From Ignelater luminosus (Eukaryota; Arthropoda; Insecta; Coleoptera; Elateridae), in NCBI GenBank assembly GCA_011009095.1, contig VTPC01005804.1:1-64000 (forward strand): a stretch of DNA of 64,000 nt, in the 5' to 3' direction. Position numbers and translations under genes: made by a program. The notes beneath the pieces were generated by a model. It was not told the origin of the DNA, ran no database searches, and worked only from the letters and a program-made list of their open reading frames with translations. Shown here piece after piece: positions 1 through 10,960 of this stretch (the first letter of the stretch is position 1; each line of letters starts with the position of its first letter).

Positions 1-1219
1 GACCTTAAAACCGATTTAAATAATTGGAGGAATAACGAAAAAAGAGACATACTGAGTTCTAGCAGCTCTTATCACAAAAAAGTATACTTTAAAAAAGCAT
101 TTTTGAAAAAAAAAGCTAAAAAGGTTTATAAAAGAAATAACCTTCGAAAGCAGTCCTACAAACAGGTTGCTACTAAAACTATCTCTCCGACACTAAAAAT
201 GTAAAATAAAGAAGAACAATGAAGATTCCTATTAATACTAACCGAGAAACAAAGATATCTACTTAACACAGAACTTGAACAAAAAAGAATGACTACGTGG
301 TTTCTAGATTCTTAAATTAGGATTACGGGTACAACTGACCATAAAAAAATCTTAGAAGTTGACAGATTGGTTCTAAGAAAACCTAACCGTAGCTTAGGAA
401 AATGACCTGGATTAATTAAAATCTAACCTGAGAAAATAAAAATATTTTTAATATACGTAAATTGTAAGGAAATGTCTAATCTTTTTCCAATAAAATGGAC
501 GTTTTGTTAAAAGAGTATATAAGATAAATATTTTAATGAGAACTAATGGAAATTAGATTTTTAGACCTTATTTTAATAAATTTATTTAGGCTTACTAAAA
601 AGATAAAATAGCAACGAAATAGGATAGAATTAGAATCAATAGGAAAATATAGTGAATCTGGCTTATCGGAAGCGAAGATAACCAACAGCAAATGTTATTT
701 CTTTTCAGAAACACTAAGAATATATAGGAAAAACGTTTATACTGGGTATCTCGTTTTATTACAGAAAATAAGCCAACCCTTAGCAAAAGATTGAAGAGGG
801 CTCATGTTGGTAGAACCAGTTAACAATAATGATTCTCGTCAGTAAGGTTATATGCATAACGAAAAATAACAAAATGATGCCTTACAAAACGGAAGATTAA
901 TTTCAAAACTACAACCCTGTAACAGGCCAAAAAAGTTACACAATTTGATACTAGTAAATACTACTACTACTACTACAATTAAATTGAATTTAACCTAAAG
1001 TGTGGAAATCATTTTTAAAGATACCAAATAAGTACAATGATTCTTTATTAAAACGAAGTGTTAACTCGCTTACACTTCTTAAGAATTACCTCCAAAATTT
1101 ACGAAGTTGAGGTTGTCTTTAAACACAACTACTTATTTAGATCAACTCGTACACAACGTTAAATTAAAACGAAATATAATTTGAATTACAATACTATTAA
1201 AAACAAAAAAGTTTTAAAG
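1..1219. other. AT-rich DNA, no gene recognised
   Basis: I read both strands and found no reading frame with a recognisable domain. A short (CTA)n microsatellite lies at about 961-976. Short open frames here are low-complexity and stop-rich. Confidence 0.6.
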
Positions 1220-2330
1220 ATAGTATTGAACTTTCGCTGCTACACCATCGAGGGTCGCTGCGCCTTCAGCGCAGCAGCTTTAGAAGCTTTAGCTTCTCTC
1301 AACCCTGGAAAATAAAAAATAGATTATGTGAGGGGGGAGCTAGAACGCGATTCTCTTCGGTATAGCTATCGAGGCGGGTGTGGTTGAAAATTTAGATTGA
1401 AAGGGGGACAAGGTAGGTAAGACGGCAGTGATCAAAGTTTTATTTCTTGGATGTTGTTCTTGAGGACGGCGTTGAGAAGGCAGTGAAGTAGGCGTGTGAG
1501 GTGCGTGAATTTCTTAGGCATGGTTTTGTTGGCGTCGCGGCTATCTTGATTTCTTGGTGGTACGGACGACGATGCTGGTAGACGAATTGGTAGTTAAGTT
1601 TAGGCGGGTGCTGGTGGTACACAAGGGTTTGGAGAATTTTTGTTGGGATTTGGAGTTTAGTGGATTATTGTTATTTGAAAATTGAGTTGGTGGAGATGGT
1701 AATGGGATTTCGAGTTTGAATTGGTGGTTTGATTTAATTTAGGAATAGGTGGAAGTGGAAATGGAGATAAAACGGTTTTTTTCAGAAACACGACCTTCCG
1801 CAGTTTGTGCTGCTAGAGGATTTAGAAGGAAAAAGGATGGGAGTGGGAGGGGATTATCCGTGGGTAACGGACGAAAGTTGAATTTGCGCAGTAGTGGAGT
1901 GGTTGCATTAGAGGAGCTTCGGGCTCGAATAACAACGTTGGCAGAGTGGATGCTGGATACCTGCCCCCCACGCCTCAGAGAAAGGCTTGCGGAGGAGGCT
2001 GAGAAAGTTGAGATCTGCCGGGCCTGTGCCCCGACCCTTAGCACAGGGTGCCGGCAGCTGGAGTGGTGACAACTGCTACCCGACCTCCCAATCGGGTATT
2101 TAATTGCCGTTGGAGTCTGCTGCTTACTATTCAACATCAGTGCATCACCGCACGGACGGAGACCGGGTCGACTACCTCGCTTGCACTAGAAACCAGAATC
2201 AAGCGCTGCGAGGTGCGAATCGTATTTATACTGTTGCATTCACGATGGGGCGCAAACATTAGTGATTCGAGTAATTCCGTTTGCGTTGGTCTGAACTTGT
2301 AGGAGGCTTTGATCTGATACACTAGCTATA
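1220..2330. other. GC-rich island of unknown origin, possible degenerate repeat
   Basis: This ~1.1-kb block is visibly richer in G+C than its flanks and strongly strand-asymmetric (G/T-rich on the plus strand between 1380 and 1740). It holds two overlapping open frames. The plus frame at 1749-2069 (106 codons) is rich in Arg, Glu and Ala and has Cys pairs near its end. The minus frame at 1739-2137 (132 codons) is Ser/Pro/Arg-rich. Near 1250-1300 there are local inverted repeats (GCTGC/GCAGC and AAGCTAAAGCTT). I recognise no domain in any frame. A decayed retrotransposon ORF1 or UTR, or a host exon, are both possible, and I cannot choose between them. Confidence 0.3.
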
Positions 2331-3530
2331 TGCTTGTCCCCAAGTTACTCCCTATCTTTCCACGTACTCTTCGTTTCTGTCCGTGACTGGTCGTAGTTTC
2401 TCACTTTACATAATGTTGATTTTTTCCAACGGCAGAATGCTACCGGAATATCAACGGTAAAGACGCATGTTACAGCATTATGTATTAAAACACAAAATGA
2501 TCAGAATCCTTAACAAGCCAATTAACTGGATAATCTTTAAGAAACGCGCTAAAAGATAAACAATAAATTATACAGGAAACTTCTAGAACGACAGTGTTTA
2601 GCATTTAATACAATGCTACAAACAAAATTTTCTTAATAAAATTTGCAGAAGTTCTCAAAACAATTAAATTTATATTTTAAAAGTAGGCTCTACTAAGAAA
2701 TAAATGTTTAACACGATTTATGATGCAATTAGGTCAAAGTTGGACTTAGTTATTTGGATCAGTAATTATAAATTAAAGATATCTAAGTTCCATAAAAACG
2801 GTTAAGCAAATTATGCAATATTGGAAGTAGATTTCTTAATATTTATTTTATTATCATTTGCCTTAGTAATAAATAAATAAATCCTAAGCATTTCTATTTA
2901 AAACAGTGGAAATTATAACAAATTTACTATTTTTGCGAAATAACAGAATAAACATTATGTTTAACTAGAAATGTTTATCTACTTTTTCTACTTAAACCCG
3001 TATAATTTTACATCAAAAAAATGCGTACTCAATAGTTTTTGCAACACTCCCGACTGATTTAAAATTCTTAAGCAAAATGTTAAAATTGTCAATCACTCAG
3101 GTATAAAATTAAAACTTAATCAATAATGTGCATTTTGCAGCGGAACGAGTCAGGAGAAGGTACTTGATGTTTACAAACTGCTAGGCAGTACCTCGACTAT
3201 CATAGCACAAGGATTGTACATTCGTTGATCCGGCACGGTGCTGACAGGCGAACTTGAAATGAGTTCCGACAGGTGAGGTGTGGCAAACCTCAGTTGTTAA
3301 TAGGAATTAATAACGCTTACATGCAAAATTTATGCATCATGGTACTAGATCGAAATATCATTTCGTTGGTAAATTTGCTTTTTAAGAAATAATAATTAAA
3401 ATAAGTATTTAGTTCATTCAAACTAATTTATTTAATCAGAAACGTATTTATAATACTGGAGTTGTGTAATAAATAATGTCGTTTTATTCATTTTACTTCA
3501 GTATCATTTATTGAGTATATAGAAAAAATG
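2331..3530. other. Intergenic DNA, nothing recognised
   Basis: AT-rich sequence without a recognisable coding frame. The stretch at about 3140-3300 is more balanced in base composition than its surroundings and may be an old repeat fragment, but it matches no RNA gene or element I know. Confidence 0.5.
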
Positions 3531-4484
3531 TTAATCAATTATGTATTGTCCATTGTTATTAACAACATATTGCCATCTTTCAGGCAATTTAGCTATCCCA
3601 TTTTTATAAAAACTTTCATCCTTACTATCAAAATAAAATTGAATAGCGTTTTTTATATCCTCTATTGAATTAAATATTTTTCCATCTAAATAATTTTGAA
3701 GTCCTCTGAACAGCTGATAATCAGAGGGTGCCAAATCTGGGGAAAATGATGGATGAGGCAAAACTTCCTATCCTAACTCCTTTAATTTTTCCTGTGTTAA
3801 TTTTGCAGTATGTGGCTTTGCATTATCATGTTGTAATATAACACCACGTCTATTTATTATAGCTTGACGTTTTGATTTCAATGCATTATTTAATATGTCT
3901 AATTAGTTAATATAAACTTGAGAAGTGATGGTTTGATTTGGTTCAAGTAACTCAAAATAGACAACACCTTTAACATCCCACCAAATGCATAACATTATTT
4001 TTTTTTGATGTAATGGTGTTTTAGCTGTTGGTATTGGTGTTTGCCCTTTGCTCAACCATTGTTTTTGTTTTTTAACGTTGACATACAAAACTCATTTTTC
4101 ATCTCCAGTTGATTGATTGTTAATTCATGGGGCAACCACACACCATGTCTATTTATTTTTCCTAACTTGTGTAAATAAATTGCAATAGTTTTATGACAAC
4201 AATTAAATTTTTCAGCCAAATCCCTAGTTGTTAATCTTGGATCTTCGTCAATTTGTTCAAGTAATTTTGTTTCATCAATTTCTTCAAGACGTCCAGCTCT
4301 TGGTTCATCTTGTAATGAAATATCGCCATTTCTCAATTTTTCATACCATCTTTGACATTTTCTGACATTAACTGTGTTTGGACCGTAAACTGAACAAATT
4401 TCATTTGATGCAACAGTTGCATTTACTTTTTTATTAAAAAAAAAATAAAATAAAATGTCTTATATGTTGTTCAGTTGGTGACAT
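3531..4484 (-). pseudogene. Mariner-family transposase, broken copy
   Basis: Read right to left, three pieces line up with a mariner transposase. The N-terminal helix-turn-helix part begins at an ATG at 4484 (MSPTEQHIRHFIL) and continues through the typical linker to a LPHEL motif near 4120. A middle part (3903-4110) carries GDEK followed by a stop where Trp is expected, then VLYVNVKKQKQW. The C-terminal part (3531-3830) has QHDNAKPHTAKL and SPDLAPSDYQLF, so the second and third catalytic Asp positions are still readable. A homopolymer run at about 4435-4445, a deletion with frameshift just after LPHELT, and in-frame stops near 4110, 3903 and 3770 show it is dead. I did not find its terminal inverted repeats. 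The family assignment is firm; the subfamily is not resolved. Confidence 0.88.
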
Positions 4485-6376
4485 TTTGACAAATTATTGT
4501 ATTGCAAATAATAAACAATTATCAAAGATGGTTGACACCAAAACAATTAAATTTTCAAATTGAAATTAAAAAGTTAGGTGAAATCCAAATTTTCTATTTG
4601 TATAACTAGCAACAATTTACTGCAATATTCAATATTGTATTGGGCTTCAATTTTTCACTGCAAGGTAATTTCAAAATTTTGTAGTTCATTGGTTAGCTCG
4701 GGATTTTGTATTACCAATTAAAAACTCAAATTTTTCACTTGTTTTTTCTTATGGTATCAACCGCACTCGTAGTTAGTTCATATTATAATTCACGAATATT
4801 TCCAGCGAGCTAGTATTCTGTATTCCATAGTTTGTTTTGAGATGCAAACTTACACACTGATATGGTAGTGGTGCGTATAAGCATCAACTTAGGTATGTAT
4901 CTTTATGTCATAATTGACTGACTCATTTAGCAGGTATACTGATGAAAAGGACACTTGCCTCTAAATCTGCAGTTGGATATTACCTTTACGATTTTCAAAC
5001 AAATTTTCCGCTATTGCTCAAATAATACCTATGGATTAATTTATCGAATGCGACTTGTTAACTTTCTTTATTATCAAGCTCCAAACATAAAAGTAAAAAT
5101 TCAAATTTCTTTTGAGTTGTTATACTATGAAAGACTGTTTGTGATATAAAAACAAACAAATAACGGAAAAATAATGCGGAAAAATACAAATGGGACGAAC
5201 AAATCCAAATAACGAAAACGAACAATAACAAAACAAATTTGACAATTGACACTCTGAATGCTTACCTTTTCTGACCACTCTCACCATGTGAAATACACCA
5301 AACGTTTTTGGCTAGAATCTCAAACCATCCCCACCGATTTAAAAATCTCACTGTATTGTATAGTATGGCATACTATTCAAGCACCTAACTTTGCTGTTGT
5401 TTCTATTGATCAATCATGAATCTTTTATAATTTCAGAGATCCCATTGGTGATCCGCGAATTTGAACAACCCTTATACTAAGGTCATTTTTAATTAAATTT
5501 TTACATTATTGATGTATACACTCCCCCAGAATATAAAAAAATATAACTTGAAAGTACTTTAGCAATAATATATTGCCTAGTTCCAGGAAGTGTCGTTAAT
5601 AGTATCCTGGCCAAACTGCTTGGCATACACTTTCTTCAAAGCTATGTTTAGAAAACTAGATAAATGTGTGAAAAGTTTTCTTTGAAGCAAAATCCCCAAT
5701 TGTATATTATGTAACAAGTGCCAAATGAGTAATTTTTTGCACAAATGCAAAAGTTGCAGACAAAGCTGTCAGGCGAGTTCTACAATCGAATGAGTGCAAA
5801 AAGTGCTCTTTTGGCATGTGCTGCATACGCTACTTTCTACGACGGCGTTCAAATAAATTTGTTTGATACATTGTTTGGTGTCAGAAGGGACCCTTTTAAG
5901 TATTAGTGCCCAAAAGTAATATTTTTAAGCACTAGTGTACGAAAATGTTACTTTTGGGCACCAGTGCTTAGAATTGCTGTTTTTCAATATCGAAAACTGA
6001 ACCAAGAATCGCTGCTTTTGACACGGACGTAGAAAAAAGATTATTTCAAGGTGAAAGATTAGCTCAAGCATAAACCTTATATTTGTTACCAGTACATACT
6101 ACATACATTTTACAGCGATTTATCGTAGTTGATATAAAAAGGTAGGAATTACGTTATACATGAATCAATGAGGAATTTAATTTACTTTCCAAATCATTTT
6201 TAAGATTTATAACGGATTTAAGAGAAGCTAGACCGATTTTAAGTGCTGAAGCTATTTATATGTCTTTTTGATAAGCAAACTTCGGACGTCGTTTTGAATG
6301 CCTCCCCCCCCCCCTTGGAAATCTGGGAAACAAAATTTCCTAAAAAGGAAATACGCATATCTCCTATATTATACAA
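4485..6376. other. Intergenic DNA with one compound hairpin
   Basis: AT-rich and without a recognisable coding frame. The only structured feature I see is the interleaved inverted repeat at about 5906-5970, listed separately. A run of 11 C residues lies at about 6304-6314. Confidence 0.5.
5906..5970. repeat. Interleaved inverted repeat (pseudoknot-like topology)
   Basis: The 14-mer GTGCCCAAAAGTAA at 5906-5919 is perfectly complementary to 5948-5961. A second pair, TAAGCACT (near 5925) and AGTGCTTA (5963-5970), interleaves with it in the order A-B-A'-B'. The function is unknown; it could be the rearranged tip of a foldback transposon. Confidence 0.5.
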
Positions 6377-6912
6377 TAAGGTAAGGTGGGCAAGAGCATT
6401 TGCGGGTCCATTGCAGCATTTGCTATATATTTTTTATTTAGTTTAGAGAATGCTGTCGCCATCTATAGAGAAAGCGTCTACCTGACATCATTATCCTATT
6501 GAAAGCACCAGATACTATTTTTGACGGCCGCGGTTGCAAGACCGCATGGGTAAAATTTTAATAGGGTTTTAAGTTGAAGTATAAGGTGGGCGCACACAAA
6601 AACTATTGTATTCTAAATATTATTGATCTTGTTCCCGTATTTAATTTCAACTATTTAAACAGTAAAAACGTGCATTGTCCGCACTTGCCCCAAATGAGTG
6701 GGGTAAGTGCGAACATTGCAACTTAACAAAAAAAAAACACTGTTTTATGACGTCGATGAGCTTTTTGTCACAATGCCCATACTGTATCATAATAAGTATC
6801 CTTTTAACTGATACATTTCTAGAAAACACAACTTTTGAAAAATTACATTTAGTATTTTCAGAGGTTGGAAACTGAACTTTTAATGGGTGCCACTTGCCCC
6901 AACTTACCTTAT
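6377..6912. mobile_element. Candidate MITE with short imperfect terminal inverted repeats
   Basis: The left edge reads TAAGGTAAGGTGGGCAAG (6377-6394). The right edge (6893-6912) is its imperfect inverse, reading ATAAGGTAAGTTGGGGCAAG on the minus strand. Degenerate copies of the same GGTAAGTGC / CACTTGCCCC words recur internally near 6585 and 6690-6715. About 0.54 kb long with no transposase. The target-site duplication is not clear, so the ends are approximate. Confidence 0.45.
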
Positions 6913-7216
6913 ATTAAAGCTTGTAACAAATTTTTTCCGGGTTCGGGGGCAGATTAATTGGACTATATCTTATCTCATTATCTTTTTATCAATCTTATCT
7001 ACATATAAAATAATAAAAAAAACATTTTAATGGAGTTTTCCCTTTCTATTTGAAAAACCAGGTAAGCGAGTAATGATAGTTTAACCCATTAGTGCTCACT
7101 ATTTTTTTTTTAGAAATCAATTTTTTTTTCTCAGCTTATGGCATTTTTATGGACCTATATCACTACAAAAAATTGTTTAAAAAATTCTAAGTTGATTGGA
7201 ATGTGAATTGGAGGCT

Positions 7217-7232
7217 GGGTCGTTAACGACCC
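7217..7232. repeat. piggyBac subterminal palindrome, left
   Basis: Perfect 16-bp palindrome GGGTCGTTAACGACCC followed by ACTGAGCACATAAAT. It is inverted relative to the right subterminal copy. A likely transposase-binding module, inferred from position and repetition. Confidence 0.75.
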
Positions 7233-7358
7233 ACTGAGCACATAAATAGTAAAATTAGTACTGAGGGATATAAGAAGCCTGTAAGGTAATATACAAATTA
7301 AACATACTTTTAATTATTTTATTAGAAGAAAATACACAAAAATAATATTATTTAATAC

Positions 7359-9212
7359 CTAATTGTTCGGATGGAATGCGGAAAAACATTTATCATGCAA
7401 TGGTACTTGACATGTAGAACAAGCCTTCACCGTTTTGCTTTTACAGACGGCACATCTTCTTCTCAGTTGGTTTGTGAGTATAATATGCTTGGTATTTCTT
7501 CTCGCAGCTAAAGGATAGGAATAACTTGAGGTTGGTCCATGTCTAAGGGGAAGCTTTCCATATTTTTTGAGCAACGCTTGGCCAACTTCTCTTCTGAATG
7601 CTAGATTGTCACGAGACTTTCCTACATTTCTTGCAAGTCGCCAGGCGTTATTCATTGCGGTGTCGAACATCCACATAATGATTGGCATGTACCATTTTTT
7701 CCCCCGCATCGATATCCTGTAGGTGGCGATGTTGTTATCAAACTGATCCACGCCACCCATGTATTTGTTATACATGGAAACAACGTTGGGTTGTGGTATG
7801 TAAACCTTCTTTTTTTCTTTTGCGGAATATCGAGCTGCACTCTGTAGTGGTTTTACTCCATACTGATTAGACAGTAAGGTAACTATACTATTATCTTTCC
7901 ACCTAACAGCAAGTATATTGTTTGCCTCGTCTATTTTGTGATTGTATGACCCCCTTTCTGTCTTTTTATAATATTGGTCATTTGGCAAATTGCAGTTACC
8001 TGTTCTATTGACCCTTACCGTGCCGGTTCCACCTATCCTTCTTTCTCCCAGTGTAGTTAGAAGTTTCACAGATGTAAAAAAGTTGTCGAAAAACAATGAA
8101 AATTTCAGATTTTCGAAATGCGTTTGTAAGACATCCGCAAAGTTGTAAACAACAGATTCCCCTAATCCGCAGTCTTGTTTGTCGTTACCTCGTCTACCTT
8201 GGTATAGGTTAAACTGCAAACAATAGCCCAACCGAGTAGCCATTACCCATGACTTGAATCCAAACCGTATTGGTTTACCACGGATGAACTGTTTACACCC
8301 ATGCCGACCAAAATAGGGAATCATGGATTCATCTATTGATATAGACTGTTCTATTGGTGCATAATCCATAAAAAGTCTATTTAGTGCTACTATAAGAGGT
8401 CTAACTTTGGCCATTCGATCTGTAGGATCCAGTACACTATTGTATGCTGCGTGAAGGTTTCTGAAAATGTCTTCAAACGTTTTGCGTCTCATCGAGGTGG
8501 AAATTAGACGATTTTGAACGTCGTCATTTTCTTCCCAATACATACGACGTCTAGGCAGAACATTATAGCCACTAACATATAAAATTCCTAAAAAGGCATA
8601 CATATCCTCAACCGATACCGTTAATTGTCTGTTTTTTGACGCTGCGTATTGCACGGTATGTTTCACAAGAAATAAAACTAATTGTGCAGGCATAAAAAGT
8701 TCAAAAAAATCCAAAGAATGGTTTTCGGCGCCTAGTGAAATAGGCGGCAGAAAAGACTCGCTCCAATTTTCACAAATGGGATTTTTTAAATCGTCTACCA
8801 CCCACTTTGGCTTCTCTTGAATGACGCTTGTTGCTTTTCTTACTTTTTTATGTGGATTAGAGGGTATACTGCTTGTAGTAGGAGTATTATCTTCAACATT
8901 ATTCTCTTCCGTTACTGGTTTATCATTGATATAAAGCTCAGCTTCGGCATCTAACTGATTATGATTTAGGCGATCCGGATCTTGACAGTCTTCTTCACCT
9001 GAATCTTCGTCTGTATCATTTCCTGCATCCGTTGGAGGTGTGATATAAACATCGTACTTATAATGATTGTCATCTTCTATATTCTCAAGTTCAGCCAGGC
9101 GCTCGTGAACCGTAAGTGGACGTTTTCTGTTCAATAAAATTACGCATTACAAACAGTAAATGTATACAAAAAACTTTCATTACCTTTCCCAGTAGTCGTT
9201 GAAATTACTCAT
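7359..9212 (-). CDS. piggyBac transposase, apparently intact, two exons
   Basis: It cuts and pastes DNA at TTAA. The coding sequence is best read as two exons. Exon 1 runs from an ATG at 9212 to 9184 (MSNFNDYWE plus part of an Arg codon). A 57-nt intron (9183-9127) has GT and CAG borders. Exon 2 runs from 9126 to the stop at 7359, giving about 598 residues. Exon 2 alone has no ATG at its open 5' end, which supports the splice. The N-terminus is acidic and Ser/Thr-rich. The DDE/D core is complete: Asp in SISIDESMIPYFGR (about residue 275), Asp in FFDNFFTS (about 357) and two Asp in MGGVDQFDNN (about 470 and 473). The C-terminus carries a Cys/His-rich finger (RRRCAVCKSKTVKACSTCQ, then HDKC). 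No frameshift or stop is seen. An AATAAA signal lies on the minus strand at 7323-7318. Confidence 0.93.
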
Positions 9213-9416
9213 TTTAGTATTTTACAAATCACAGAATTATCACTATAACAACTAATGCACAAACCCAATATAAATTACTATGAAAGTAATACACACAAAC
9301 AACAATTTTAGCGTAAAACAATAATAACAGTCGAACACCAAATAGCTGAATAGCTACTGAATATGATTATGCACCCACTAAGGGCTCGGCGCTGTAACAC
9401 ATTTTATGTGCTCAGC

Positions 9417-9432
9417 GGGTCATTTCCGACCC
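9417..9432. repeat. piggyBac subterminal palindrome, right inner copy
   Basis: GGGTCATTTCCGACCC, a decayed copy of the GGGTCGNNNNCGACCC module. It is preceded by TTTTATGTGCTCAGC, so it is the inverted counterpart of the left copy. Confidence 0.7.
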
Positions 9433-9758
9433 AAATGATTTTAAGACACAATAACGTAAAATGCAATAAATCTTTCATCAACTAGAAATTGCAGAACTAC
9501 TAGATGACACTTTTTGAATGAAGTCTTCAAAAAAAAAGTTGTTTATTAGCCTCTTAGAATCGTAAAATTTAATGGTTTCCGACTAACTGCACGACCGTAA
9601 ATAAACGCAGAAATGTATTAATGTTTTAAAATAAATCTCGAGGTACTACAACAAAAATAATAATATCTACACAATGCCAGTAGTATATGTTAACGCTTAA
9701 AACGAACAGATCTCTTATTTTATGGAAAATAAGTACGTAATTAAATTAAGTGTGTGAA

Positions 9759-9774
9759 GGGTCGAAAACGACCC
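9759..9774. repeat. piggyBac palindrome adjoining the right terminus
   Basis: GGGTCGAAAACGACCC followed directly by ACTGGGTACAAATGGG and the terminal TTAA. The left terminus (AGTGAGCACTAATGGGTTAA, read inward to outward on the minus strand) carries the matching end without a good palindrome. Confidence 0.7.
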
Positions 9775-9959
9775 ACTGGGTACAAATGGGTTAAGACCCT
9801 GTTTTGACTTCCTTGCTGAATGAGTTTTTCTACATTTTATACCATCACTCCTATTGAAAGAAACATCAGATTTTATATTGTTTTGGTTTCTATCTACGTT
9901 AACTTCTTTTAAATCTTCTTCAAGGTTTTTCTCAAGTTATTATCTAAATCTTCTCTTCA

Positions 9960-10960
9960 TCTACCTCCTTCGATCTGGAAAATTTTTTATAAGGGTTTTA
10001 ACGTTTTTTTTTTTACTTTGTTAGATAGTCTGGAGTTAGAAAAATTATAACTCTCCTTGTCCCACCTATAGACTTGCATAATAGATTCTGACCCTTTTGA
10101 AGTGCTTACTATAAATGCAAGATGATTATCATACCATTTTATAATACACATCTTGCTGTCTTTACGTACAAGTTCTTGGAAATCTTCTGTAGCTTGGTTC
10201 ATAACCATTTTATTAGATTTCGACGGTATTTTACCGGTTCTCTTTTTTTCTATTTACTACATATTAATTTAAAAAAAACAAGATGTAAAGCATCGATCGA
10301 TATACACTCTGTTTTCAACATTTTGTCACAACACAAGTGTTGATAAATCTCAAAATCAAGCACAATTCTCCGTCGGATCTTCAAAACAAAGTTTTGTAGA
10401 CTGTTTTTGACAAATTGTAATAAAATTGTTATTTTGTTGTAAATGAAATCATTTGATCATCTATGCTTAGGTTTGTCAAGTGTGGTAGTGAACATTTTCT
10501 TTTAGTAACGTCTATACTGATTGTACTTTCTACAACCTGATATGCTATTTATTTGTTTTAGTTACTTCCAAGCTTTTCACCATAACATGCAAGGAACTGC
10601 GCAGTTTAGAAAAATCTGCCTCTTGAAATTAAAGTCCCCAAAGGTTTATTAACAACTACTTATCCTTCATTTCCAAATAGATATTCTAAAAGTGTAACTT
10701 TCAAAAGTGGTTCACTGTCCTAAAGGGCTCTAGCATTATTTTTCTCTTGAATGAGTTTCCAAAAATCATCATTACAATATTAGATAAAGTAATCGAAACA
10801 AGTCCAGTTTTTTCTTTCTTCGATGGCCTATTCAATATCGATAACTTCCCAAATGTCCGGATCAAATTTTTTGTTGTTTTATTTTAGTTGTCGCTTTCTT
10901 TTTCTAGATTGTTTTAAGGAACTTTATTAAAAGGTAAGTCATTCTCTGAAGAAGAACAAA
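9960..10960 (-). pseudogene. piggyBac-like transposase relic (copy 2)
   Basis: Two blocks on the minus strand match piggyBac transposases of a different lineage from the intact 7-9.8 kb element. One, read from about 10860 to 10560, gives PDIWEVIDIE, AIEERKNWTCFDYF and NDDFWKLIQEKNNARAL, the N-terminal part of the transposase domain. The other, at 9987-10208, gives CIIKWYDNHLAFIVST and a short Trp-containing stretch typical of the region before the third catalytic Asp. Stops and frameshifts interrupt it, and the catalytic middle between the blocks is missing. No TTAA-bounded ends were found. It is a decayed, internally deleted copy. Confidence 0.7.

Larger units (their letters stand above)
7081..9794 (-). 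mobile_element. Complete piggyBac-type DNA transposon
   Basis: The element is bounded by TTAA on both sides (7081-7084 and 9791-9794), the duplicated target of piggyBac elements. The ends are inverted repeats: TTAACCCATTAGTGCTCA at 7081-7098 and, on the minus strand, TTAACCCATTTGTACCCA at 9777-9794 (15 of 18 identical). Inside the ends are palindromic modules of the form GGGTCGNNNNCGACCC, each followed by ACTGRGYACA, probably transposase binding sites. Between them lies one uninterrupted transposase gene. Size (2.7 kb), ends and gene are those of an autonomous element. Whether it still moves cannot be told from the sequence. Confidence 0.95.

Noticed and set aside
6940-6952. GGGTTCGGGGGC resembling a tRNA B box (possible SINE or tRNA)
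   Set aside because: No A box or cloverleaf could be built around it.
7682-7870. Open frames on both strands inside the piggyBac transposase
   Set aside because: Shadows of the real coding frame, which carries all catalytic motifs.
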